Source: Spinellus fusiger (taxonomy: Eukaryota > Mucoromycota > Mucoromycetes > Mucorales > Phycomycetaceae). Taken from it: a stretch of 64,000 nt of DNA. The notes beneath the pieces were generated by a model. It did not search any database. It worked only from the letters and a program-made list of their open reading frames with translations, and was not told the DNA's origin. Numbering within the stretch: position 1 is the first letter of the stretch; each line of letters begins with the position of its first letter. The stretch is from assembly GCA_025094145.1 (NCBI GenBank), contig JALLLS010000004.1, forward strand, positions 1 through 64,000, written 5' to 3'. The position numbers and the translations under genes are program-made. Shown piece by piece: positions 22,316 to 32,668 of this stretch.

Positions 22316-23684
22316 CAACAAGACTGAATTGTTCTCTTCTTGGAAGAAATATGCTAATCCATAGCCCTTATAAGACTCTAAAGGCCTGTCCATAGAACAC
22401 TCGTAGCCAAGATCAAATAACCAACACCCACTACTGCTTGAACAGTACAAAAAACTCTGCTTCCTGGTCATCATTATACTAAGGCAATATTCACTTTATT
22501 TTATAAATTAAGAAACTCAAGATCATATAAGAGTCGTTTGAATCAGTAGCAATAGCAATAGCAATGGTATTGTGTCTTGGCTTTTTCATCAGAACATTGG
22601 TATTTTTGATAGAGAGAATAAGATGCCCTGATGGTAATATAGTAGAAGAAATGAATGAGAGAATAAAGATGATTATGGTTATAGTAGCCACTTTAAATTA
22701 TAAAGGGCTGATGACATCTTGTCTCATGTATGTCAATACATATGATTCTTATTCATTGGATTCCTATTCACTGTAAGAATAGAATTTTATCATACAACTC
22801 TAAGCATTCCAGTCTTGGCTATGGTATAGTCCTGGCTACAGTACAGATCCAACTTTATTTCTTTTCGCTTTGTGATGCGAGGTCATCAAGGAAATGGTCT
22901 TGAGTGCGCTGATCCTCATTTAGCCCTCAACATATGGTAATGCACTTGAACTTAACAAGCTTCCCTTGAATCAATAGGCCTCTTTTTTATAGTAATGCTT
23001 CCATGTCCACTATTTATGAAATCATTTAAAGAGATACACTGTTCTATATATCAAGTTCTTTTCTCATTGTCACCAACACATTCTTGTGTCTGTAGAACAC
23101 AAGTGACAGAGCAAGCGGAATACGCCTATCCGGGAGTTCCGAGACCACCACACACAAAACTCCTAGTTTTCTACCAGCGAGAGACAGCTACATCAATACC
23201 CACCGGGGAAAGGAAAAAGATAGAGAGACTTCTTGTCTAGTATTTACTCTTGGACAGTTATCTATTAGATAGTGGGGTATATCTTTTATATACATCTTTC
23301 TCTACGCTATAAGGATCCAAGCTATACAATAATAGCATCTCAGCAAATCCAGGAACGGATTCTCCTCCCCTGAAACATACATAGGACAATCTAAAGAAAA
23401 CTAATCTAATCAACAAGGCAGTGAAGATGATCTATGCATTGGCTATTATCATAGGCCCATAGAGTATTCTACTGTACACTGTTTTATTTTTGTTTTATTT
23501 TTGTTTTAAAATCTATACATGTTATAAAGATATTGAATAGAGTCAATGGGTCAGATCAAGTCCACCAAAATTTATATCCCCATGTCACGTGCATACGATA
23601 CTATAAGCTTTATAAACAAAAAGCACCCATTGAGATTGACATGTCTTTGGTTTTACTACTCTACCTTCCACAGAGGCCAGCAAC
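22316..23684. other. Intergenic DNA, no supported gene
   Basis: A short plus-strand frame at 22995-23240 has no recognisable similarity and no supporting splice or promoter signals. An A/T-rich spacer with a TTTTATTTTTG duplication near 23490 precedes the hydrolase gene. Confidence 0.4.
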
Positions 23685-24470
23685 ATGATTCCTATTATGG
23701 TTCCTAAATATCATCCCATTGGTGATAAAGAGATATATGAAGGATTAACTATATATTCCGTTGGTCCAAAGAAAACACAAAAAACGATCGTTGTATTCTC
23801 TGATTTTTTTGGCTTAACAGACAATGCAAAGCAATTCTGTGATGTCTTTTCCAAATACTCTGGCTATAATGTTATTATGCCTGATTTCTTTAATGGAAAA
23901 TATTGGACCCTCGAGTCTATGAAAGATGTACCTAAAGTAATAGAGTGGGGCATGAACAAAGGCACCTACAAATCGACAAAACCAGACATTGAGACCACTG
24001 TTGAATACCTTAAAAGCCAAGGAGCTACAGTGGTGGGTCTCATTGGCTTTGACTGGGGTGGGATGGTAATGTGTTCTTTATATATATATATCTTATTCTA
24101 AACCAATCTATACTCAACGAAACATTCATAGCTTGCTGTTAAGGCCACTGCCGATTTCAGCATTTTTGGTGCTGCTTCTTTAGTCCACCCTTCATTTGTT
24201 GATGTAAAGGATGCTGAGAAGGCTGGGGCACCTATTCTGGCTCTTCCCTCTCATGATGATGATGTTATGACTGAGTACATGGAGGTGCTTTCTAAGAGGC
24301 CATTCGGTGATAAGTGTGAGCACCACCGCTTCCGAGATATGCACCATGGTTTTGCTTGTGGCCGTGGTGACTGGACTAATGAGTTGAATGTCAAGAGAGT
24401 TGTTGAAGTGATCAAAATGACAAGAGAATTCTTTGAAAAGAACCTTAAAAATGAAGAACCTTCTTCTTAA
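23685..24470 (+). CDS. Dienelactone-hydrolase-like alpha/beta hydrolase
   Basis: Two exons, 23685-24065 and 24132-24470, encode 239 residues. The alpha/beta-hydrolase order is visible: TIVVFSDFFGLTDNAKQF, then YNVIMPDFFNG, a nucleophile elbow GLIGFDWGGM at residues 119-127, ILALPSHDDDV with the acid, and MHHGFACGRGD with the catalytic His. Dienelactone hydrolases open the lactone ring with a Cys nucleophile (G-x-C-x-G-G). Here that position, residue 123, is Asp. Either the enzyme uses Asp, or it is inactive or altered in function, or a neighbouring residue serves. The intron starts GTAATG and ends CATAG. The substrate is unknown. Confidence 0.85.
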
Positions 24471-24492
24471 TGCCTACTATTTTCTACCTTTA

Positions 24493-24650
24493 TAATACAC
24501 TGGTTTAATATGCTGTTCTAATGCACTGGTTTAATGTACTGGTTTAATGTACTGGTTTAATGTACTGGTTTAATGTACTGGTTTAATGCACTGGTTTAAT
24601 GCACTGTTCTAATGCACTGTTCTAATGCACTGTTCTAATGCACTGTTGAT
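24493..24650. repeat. 13-bp minisatellite
   Basis: About twelve head-to-tail copies of TACTGGTTTAATG occur, with later units diverged to CACTGTTCTAATG. The array lies immediately downstream of the hydrolase gene. Confidence 0.85.
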
Positions 24651-24700
24651 TGTAACATTGAATCTTTGAATAATAAAACCAGCATTGTATTTACTGTTGT

Positions 24701-26111
24701 TTAATCTAAATCAGCCACTCGACATCTTGTAGCATCCACAAACGCCTGTACAGGTATGCCCCATTTCCAGTCAATATGGCCAGCCCCCAAGTACATCACA
24801 GGCGGCTGTGCAAAAGACATAAGCCATCTCGACATTTACTATCATTCTCTGTCTCTTTACCTCTAACTCCATCACGGACTTTGATATAATCACTGGCACA
24901 GACTCAATCATACCTCATCACAGTCCATTATTATATTAGAATCACTAGTGAGTTATGGAACAGCATGTCTTACCCATAGGACAGACGCCACCTGATAAAT
25001 AGCCAGTCAATTCGAAGGATTTCTATTATGTGTTTATTATACAGAGCATTGTCCACACCTCTTTCTTGATTCTTACTTACCTGTGCATCGGCCAAACGGA
25101 AATTGTAGTACTTTTTGCTTATCTCTTTGTTTGTTAGATCTCTGACATAATTCAGCAACTTCTGAGTATTGACTGGCTTCACGTACTAATCAAAAGTCAC
25201 TCAGTTACTAACATTTCTATCTGACATGAAGTATACCTGTGTAATTACACAGTAATAGCGTGCGTTGTTAGGATCTACTACAGAGTTAGAGGTTACATTT
25301 ATTCATTCAGTAGAAGAAAGATAGAGATAGTCGTAGTAATAACACTAATAACAACAACACTAATAGGAGAAAAGAGGAAGCCTTCTTCTATGCCTTACCT
25401 TGAATGGAATCATGAATACAACGAGTGTTTTCCAATAAAACACTCTTGCACATATGTTCACGAGAAGGAGCATTGACTCTAAACCTAATGTATAGGTTAG
25501 ACTCAACCCATGAAATGGACTTTCTACAGAAACCTACGCTCTTTGCTGTAGTTCCCAGTCATAATAATTGGATTCCACTTGTATGAATTTTGAAAGATGG
25601 AAAAGACCCACTTTCTGAATGCCTTTCTGAGCCTATAGACTGTAAGCTACGGGGGTGAATTCCCCATCCCTTGCCTGCTTCACACTGTCTGGACAGTCAG
25701 ACACAGTGGCCTCTTGACACTCCACCTCCCACTGTTTGAGGTATTCTTTGGAGACAGACTTGTACAGCTGACCAATCTCAGTTGAAAGTGCCTAGGAATA
25801 CAGCAGTTAATCCATCTCCATCTCTATATCTCTATATCTATCTATATCTATCTATATCTATCTATATCTATCTATATCTATCTATATCTATCTATCTATA
25901 TAAAAGATAAGAAGAAGCACGAATTTACGTTGAGGGTGTTCTTTTGTTCAGTAGGCAGTTCACTAACAAGCATTTTAGAAAGAAAGGTCACTCTACTCCG
26001 ACGTGGAATAAAGTTTGGTGCACACCTTGGCTCTGTCTTTAGGGGACAGGCATTAAAGCTGGCGTGTCCTTTCAGGTCTAAATTGAGTGGCATTGGAATG
26101 TCGCTGATCAT
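24701..26111 (-). CDS. Unknown conserved-looking protein (240 aa), seven exons
   Basis: Seven exons join in phase on the minus strand: 25929-26111, 25684-25791, 25538-25632, 25399-25484, 25237-25277, 25081-25185 and 24701-24805. The product has about 240 residues. Segments include PLNLDLKGHASFNACPLKTE, KSVSKEYLKQWEVECQEA, FRVNAPSREHMCKSVLLENT, NNARYYCVITQYVKPVNTQK and GAGHIDWKWGIPVQAFVDAT. I recognise no family, signal peptide or membrane segment. Intron 2 is inferred (GTGAAG donor, 51 nt) because reading through it meets a TAG stop. Intron 1 is a TCTATATCTA microsatellite. Phase agreement over six introns argues strongly for a real gene. Confidence 0.6.
25821..25902. repeat. TCTATATCTA microsatellite inside an intron
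   Basis: A tandem array of TATCTATC-type units fills most of the first intron (25792-25928) of the seven-exon unknown gene. Confidence 0.8.
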
Positions 26112-26480
26112 CAATGAAGCATCAATGAAGCATCAGTAGCAAATCAGTAGCAAATCAGTAGCAAATCAGTAGCAAATCAGTAGCAAATCAGTAGCAAATC
26201 AGTAGCAAATCAGTGACAATCCAAACAAACAAACAAACAAACAAACAAAAAAACAAGCTTATTTCACTTACCTACACCCCTTATGCAGAATAGGAAAGTG
26301 GTTTCCATCGATTCACTGCACTTTCCATCCTCCCTCCAGAAAGACTTCTCAAGTCGGTGATTGGACTTGTGACTTAGTGTCGGTATTTGTTTAGTGTAAA
26401 AATCAGTGGATTCTTCTCAACCTCTTCTTATTTTCTACTCTTCTCCTTTTGCCCTTTTCTTTCGCCTTTTAACAATAATA
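26112..26480. repeat. Intergenic spacer with an 11-bp minisatellite
   Basis: About seven copies of AATCAGTAGCA lie at 26131-26215, followed by a short CAAA run. They sit directly upstream of the start codon at 26111 and within the shared divergent spacer with the phosphoribosyltransferase gene. Confidence 0.8.
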
Positions 26481-27500
26481 ATGTCTGGTTCAGAATACGT
26501 CATCCCACCCCAAGTCCAGCTGCTGGATCAAACATCACAACTCAAAGGGCTTATGACAATTGTCCGCTCCAAAGACACACAAAGAGGCGATTTTATCTTT
26601 TATGCTGACCGTGTGATCCGCCTTTTGGTGGAAGAAGGTAAAAAGGAGAATCGACACACTAGCAACAGAAACAAAGACTTATGGGTGGGTATGTGCTGTG
26701 TAGGATTGAACCATCTCCCTGTGATTGAAAAGGTTATCAAAACTCCCACTGGATCTGAGTACAAGGGTCTTGCCTTTGAGGGTCGTATTTGTGGTGTTTC
26801 TATTATGCGTGCAGGTGAAGCCATGGAGCAGGGATTGCGTGAATGCTGTCGGTAAATAATGAGCAAGAGTGAGTTTAGCTGTGGTAACATGAAAGACATT
26901 GCGGTGGCTAGGAGTGTAAGAATCGGTAAAATATTGATCCAGCGTGATGAAGAAACCCATCAGCCAAAGGTAAAGAAGAGGAGGATGATAAAGAAGTGTT
27001 ACTAGTAAAGAAGAAGAAAAAGAAGAAGAAAAAGAAGAAGAAAAAGGGATGAGCTCTGACAATGGATTATGACGATGGATTAGCTATACTACGCCAAACT
27101 CCCAAAGGACATTGCTTCTCGCTACGTTCTCTTGTTGGATCCTATGCTTGGTAAGAAACACTGCAAATCATCTCTAAGTATTTCAATTAGCCACGGGTGG
27201 TTCTGCCATGCAAGCAGTGAAGGTGTTGATGGATAACAATGTCAGAGAAGACCATATTATCTTCCTCAACCTGATTGCATCTCCCGAGGGCATTGATGCA
27301 TTTGTAAAGCAATTCCCCAAAGTCAAGATTGTTGTGGGTGCTGTGGACGATGGCTTAAACAAGGACAAGTATATTATGCCTGGATGTGGTGATTTTGGCT
27401 GCAGGTAAGTTCTCTTCTACCTATTGATCTAGACCTATCAATGTCTATGTTTTATTCACTGTGCTCATACTATTGCTTTAGATACTTTGGTACTGATTAA
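26481..27500 (+). CDS. fur1: Uracil phosphoribosyltransferase
   Basis: Six exons join in phase: 26481-26637, 26704-26851, 26912-26969, 27084-27150, 27191-27404 and 27482-27500, encoding 220 residues, the usual length. The enzyme makes UMP from uracil and PRPP in pyrimidine salvage. Visible motifs are RGDFIFYADRVIRLLVEE, EGRICGVSIMRAGEAME, the PRPP-binding LLLDPMLATGGSA and the C-terminal uracil-binding GCGDFGCRYFGTD. The last exon codes for only six residues and the stop. Intron 3 (26970-27083) consists largely of GAAGAAAAA repeats. In fungi, loss of this gene gives 5-fluorouracil resistance. Confidence 0.96.
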
Positions 27501-27910
27501 TGACGGAGCCATGTCTTTTAATAAGCCAATGATGATTAATAAATTCAATCGTATTCCATGCCATTGTCAATTCATATTTTATGCTGTGTTTCCAAGGCAA
27601 CGGAGTGTGTTCAACAACAGCAACAATGACAATAGAAAAGAGATGTAAAGATTTGCAATAGGGTGAGCGTGTTATATAAGAAAGAAGTACGGTGAATGCA
27701 ACAGTAAAAAGAGAAAAGAGAAAGAAAAAGGAAAAAAAGGAAAAAAGGAAAAAAAGGAAAAGTTTAACAGCAAATAAAAGCAAAACAGAAAAAAGAAAAA
27801 GGTATACAAAAGAAGGATAAAAGGGTGCTAATGAGAATGGAATCTCTTTCATGGTTGCCCACAGTGTCTTATAGCTTAAGATAAAGAAGAATGTTCCCTG
27901 TAGGGCTTTC

Positions 27911-30900
27911 TCAGTAGGTTTCATCTTGGTTAGGACATCTGTCAGTCGAATGGGAGCCGTATTCCTCGCAATTATCACAGTACTAGCAGACATGAGCATT
28001 TCGTATTGAACGCATGGGATGGACTTACCATAGTTAATACTTGCTGTGTCCCTGTCTTGGGTGTGTCGATCTTCTTCTCACTCACAGTCGTCTCGGTATC
28101 AGTGTCGATATCAATGTCACTCTCCCCATCAAGATCAAGGTCAAGGTCATCGTCTGTCTCCACCTCCATCTCATCATAGAACGCAGAACGCATGTCCTTT
28201 TTTCCTTCCTCCTGTATCTGTGCATTAGAAGCATGGCTCACTGGAGACACAGGACTGCTGAGTGTGCTTCGTGCATTGGAGGTGTAGCTGTCCAATTGCC
28301 TCTCTAATTCCTTCACCCGCTTCTTCTCTGCCTCCAACATCTCCTCGAGATCATTCTCCTTGAATACCTTGTTTTCTACTAGATCCTGAAGATCCGCAAG
28401 CTCTTTACTCAATTGACCCAGTTCTGTACGCTTGGCAAGCTCAAGTGTCATGTATTTTTTGTGTGCTTCTGATAATGCATTCTCAAGTGACTCCAATTCC
28501 TTTTTTACGGACAGATCTCTGCCAGTGGTCTCTTTCTTCTCTTCTTTCTCATTTTCGCTTTCATTTTTCTCCAATTGCAGCAACTCATCCATTAGACGCA
28601 TGCACTCTTGTTCACTCTGTTTGGCGGTTTCCTGGAGTTTTTCACACTCATTCTGTAATGACTGTTGAGCAGCCTGACTCTGGAAAAGAGTCAGTTGCAG
28701 TGCCTCCATGTCGGCCTTGCTGCTGGCTGCGTCTTCTGAAGAGTGTGCTGGAGAGTGTGCTGAGGCTGCCTCCATAGAGTCGGTTCTTTCCAGAGCAGCA
28801 GCCTCAAGTGATGCGATTCTTTCCAGAGCAGCAGCCAAGTCAGTCTCTGTCTTTGTCTGTGCCATTTTCATCTCATAGTTCTCATCCTCAGCCTTTGTCT
28901 GTGCCTCACAAGCAATATCGGCTTCTTCTATCAAACGACGCTTGTCATTCACCTCCTTTTCAAGTTCTCTCTCCAAGTGGGCAATGCGATCCTCTGAATT
29001 CTTATAGCTGATCTGCTGCTGGCTGATCTGTCGACACAGCTTTTCCACCTCTCCCTTAAGAGACTTGGCCTGTTGACGCTCATGCTCGAGCTCTGTTGTA
29101 GCCAGATCAAGCTGCTCTTCCATCCGCCGTCTCTGATCACGCCACTCCTCATCCCCTTCTCCATCATGGTCCTCTCTATACCCTCCGTCCTCCTCTCCAA
29201 ACAACAGGCTCTGGCGATGACGCAGCTCTTCAATGGTGCGATGCAGCTGCTCCATCTGCTTGTCTTTTTCTGCCACGGCCACCTGGTTCTTTTTCTCCAT
29301 CTGCTCCACAGTGACCTGACAAGCATGAAGAGTCTCCATACTGGCCTTTCGCAGCTCCTCACACTCTCCTTCCAACGTGGCAGCCATCTTCTCTCCCTCC
29401 ATCACCTCTCGACGGATCTTCTCCACCTGGCCTGCATGCTCCCGCACCTGGTGCTCACTGGCCTGAGCCTGCTCACTGGCCTGAGCCTGCAACTCATGCA
29501 CCAGCCTCTCCAGCTTCTCGATGCGCCGCTGGTACTGCTCCTCATTGATGTCGTCCCGTGTGTTTCTGGCCAGGGTCTCCACCTTGTCCTCGAGTGCATT
29601 CTGGAGAGACTTGTACTTTTCCTCGGCCTCTGTCAGGGTCGACCGCATCCGACTGAGCTCCATGTCCTTTTCCTCCACCATGAGGTTCAGGCTTTCCTTT
29701 GAGGAGACAAGACGCTCCCATGCGGTTTCCTTGCCGCGCATCTGGGTGCCTAGCTGTCGGTTCTCTTGTTCTGTCTTTTCCAGTAGCTCGAGGATTCTTT
29801 CGAGTTCATTTCGATCGACTCTGGTGGCGCCGTCGACGGTGGGTGAGCTCTGTCCAAAATCGATGTTGGTGTCGGGTTGTAATTTGGCCAATGTCAGTTC
29901 CACCACGGCCAATGCCTTGTTGCTCTGTTCTGCCTCTGCCCCAGTCTTTGATTCTGTTTCTGTTTCTGTTTCTGCCTCTGCCCTAGTCTTTGATTCTGCC
30001 TCTCTCTCTGCCTCTCTCTCTCTCTCTGCCTCTGCCCCAGTCTCTCTAGTGATCGTTGCAGTGGTGGGTGGTGTGGGCAGGGGGGATCCTGCTGACATGG
30101 GCGATCCCGCTCCTACACCAGAGAATCTTTTGGGTGTGGAGGGTGCACTGCTCTCCACCGACCGATCGCCCTTTTCTACAGAAATCCGTGCCATGGTCTG
30201 CTTTCGAGGCGACCGGGTCATGGCTCTGTCAGGCAGAGGAAGACGGGGGGTGACTGTGATTTTAGAAGCCGAGGGTCGCAGGTTAGTAGTGGATTGGGTG
30301 TGGGTAGGAGTGAGGGGGAGAGGTGTCCTTGAAATGCGGGTGGATTTGCTGGCAGAGGGTCGAAGGATGCTTTGGAGTCGGCTGTTGGGAATACTCGACA
30401 CCTTTTTGGCTGGCGAGATGGAGGGGGCCTGCCTCTCTGCCTCCTCCTCCGTGGAGGGCAGGGGAAGGACTTTGGAGGCAAGGACAAAGAGGCCAGAGTG
30501 CGGTGGACATGTGAAATAGCGCACACTAATGTAGATAGAGACACAGATATAAATATAGAATAGATAAGAGAGAAAGAGAAGAAGAAGGAGAAGAAGAGGA
30601 GGAGGAAGAAGAAACACAGTCCATCCCAATGGCCTAGTGATTGTTGTTGCTGTTCTTCTTCTTCCTTCTTCTTCTCCTCCTCGTAGGTAGGCTTTCTTTT
30701 TCTACACAGCCTACACAGCCTACACAGCCTACACAGCCTACACAGCCTACACAGCCTACGGACCCTTGTGTGGATCCACGCCACTTCACCCTGCTCCACT
30801 CCACTCACTTACCCCTGAACACAGCCGTCGTTCTTGCCGCTGCCTACAGCCTCTAGCTCAATGCCTGTCCATACACCAGGCTTGAATTTTGTTTCTCCTA

Positions 30901-31312
30901 CAAAGCGGAGGATGCCAGACACCGCCATACTCGGGACAGAAACACGTTCATGGAGCACCAGTGTTTCTGGCACACTGCATTGTGAGGTGGGTCGGGTGGG
31001 AGAACCGCTGTGAGATGAGGAGGCTGTGTTTGTCTTTGAAGAATGAGAGGGTCTGGTGGGGTCGTCTGACTCGCTGCCTTCATCTGTGACTGTCCGAGAG
31101 AAGACAGCCGGCCGTGAGGGAGACATGCCTCCCATACCTTTGCCAGTGTCTCTCAGTGATCTGCGCTGTGTTTTGGGAGGTTCCGCAGCAGGCAGTGTCG
31201 CATTGACCTCATCCACTGGAGATGACGCTGGTTTTGATGGCAGCCTTGATCTGTGCAGCAGAAAGGGATCAGCAGCGATGCTTCCTCCGTTGGGCCTGGC
31301 AATGCGGGACAT
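27911..31312 (-). CDS. CLIP-170/Tip1/Bik1-type microtubule plus-end protein
   Basis: Three exons, 30813-31312, 28029-30525 and 27911-27982, encode about 1022 residues. The N-terminal basic Ser/Pro region is followed by one CAP-Gly domain at about residues 125-187 (SGILRFVGETKFKPGVWTG, GSGKNDG, then across the intron VRYFTC and SGLFVLASKV). A Ser/Pro/Lys-rich linker and a coiled coil of roughly 580 residues follow. An acidic stretch (DDDLDLDLDGESDIDIDTDT) leads to a C-terminal zinc knuckle on its own exon, YCDNCEEYGSHSTDRCPNQD, ending DETY. The order is that of CLIP-170. Such proteins track growing microtubule ends and load dynein-dynactin. Intron 1 holds a 9-bp repeat array. A CLASP or dynactin-p150 identity is less likely because of the zinc knuckle. 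Confidence 0.93.
30702..30758. repeat. 9-bp repeat CCTACACAG in intron 1 of CLIP-170
   Basis: Six perfect head-to-tail copies sit in the 287-nt intron between the two halves of the CAP-Gly domain. Beside them lies a long pyrimidine/purine tract. Confidence 0.9.
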
Positions 31313-31551
31313 GAAAATGGAGTGGTGGAGAAGATAAAGAGAAGAGGAGAGGAGAGAGAAAATGAAAATGAAAATGAAAATGAAAAAAAAGACACTTTCT
31401 CCATGGGCAAATAGAAGGGAAAAAAAAAAAAAAAAAAGAGAGATATTTTCCACTTTTCCATTTCGCCTATTATTTCTGAAACAGATTTCATTCTCATAAC
31501 TGGCGCGCAGTGAAAATCCTATCAAATTCTTGTCTTTCCCCCCCCCTTCTT

Positions 31552-31562
31552 TTTATTATTAG

Positions 31563-31594
<32 letters not shown>

Positions 31595-31651
31595 GTTTTA
31601 TTATTAGTTTTATTATTAGTTTTATTATTATTATAATTATTATTATTATCA
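31552..31651. repeat. TTA/TTATTAG microsatellite
   Basis: A TTATTAGTTTTA array lies between the CLIP-170 start and the 3' exon of the neighbouring coiled-coil gene. It produces meaningless Ile-rich frames on both strands. Confidence 0.85.
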
Positions 31652-31729
31652 TCTCTCTATTTTCACACATACACACCAGATCCTTTCACAAGGGTCTTTC
31701 TGTACAAATACAACAGGGACAACTTCTGA

Positions 31730-32668
31730 CTAGGGTTGTTCCTTGGGCGGCAATGCACCCATCAGCTTCAGATACAGGCGCACACCCTCCATCCAATGCA
31801 TCAAATCAATGAATTCCCCGTCCTCTATTGCCTCTTCTTTTGGACTTGAGGGCGGCTGTCACTCGTTTACAAGACAGACACCCCATCCCTCCAAGTGGCT
31901 GTCTAATACCGGACTATTAACAGACCCTCGACTCCAAGAGAGAGAAAAGAAAGAAAAGAGAAAAGAGCAGAGCTACTCTGTCGGAGTCATAAAAACAGAC
32001 AAGTGTTTATCTTCCTATTCATTGTCCGTGAAGAAAGAAAAAAAGAAAAAAAAAGAGAGAACACGGGTCTCTTGGGTGGTGTTTGTCACATGATACACAG
32101 GGCAAGTCTTATTATTACTGCTACAGAGGCTACATTGGCTATCAATAGTCACAGACACGGACAGGTCTTCGAAGGGGGAGTTTCTTCATGATGCTGCTAT
32201 TGGCGTGACTCTCCTCTTCCTCAGACAGCTCCTGGTCATCCGAAGAATCAACGTCACTGATCAACAGTGGTTTGAGAGGGTCTTGGTGGAGTGGGTACGA
32301 TGGCTGTTGTTCCGTACCCGCCAGACCAGCCAAAAGCGTGGAGTGCTGCTGCTGCTGGTGACGCATCAGAGTCATTCCCAGCAGTTTAATGTGCAGATAG
32401 GCCTTGTCCAGTTCCTGCCTGGTCTCGAGTAGGACGTCGTTCTTTTGGACATTGATGTCTTTGAGTGCTTTGATGGTGTAGCGAGAGAATGCCAATTCCT
32501 TCAGGAGGAGGGCGTTCTGCTGTACCAGGTAGTCATAGTTGATTTCCAATTCACATGAACTACGCTGGGGTGTAGTGACTAGATAGGAATGGGTGGTGAG
32601 TTGGGTGGTGAGTTGGCCTTACCTTGTTGGTCTCCGTCAAAGTGGACCTTGGGCTGGAGACTAAGCAT
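31730..32668 (-). CDS. Small coiled-coil protein of unknown function
   Basis: Exon 1 (32623-32668) and exon 2 (32142-32578) join in phase over a 44-nt intron and give 160 residues if exon 2 runs to its own stop at 32142. A helical coiled-coil block (NALLLKELAFSRYTIKALKD, LETRQELDKAYLHIKLLGMT) is followed by an acidic Ser-rich end (DVDSSDDQELSEEEESHANS). A further candidate terminal exon at 31730-31855 (acceptor GTGACAG) encodes EEAIEDGEFIDLMHWMEGVR and ends PPKEQP. It looks coding, but the donor linking it (probably in 32142-32170) is not clear. A TATAAATA lies only 5 nt before the chosen ATG, so the true start may lie elsewhere. No family was recognised. Confidence 0.5.

Noticed and set aside
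29073..30519. Long plus-strand frames opposite the coiled coil
   Set aside because: They are antisense shadows of the CLIP-170 exon, whose CAP-Gly, coiled coil and zinc knuckle are clear on the minus strand.
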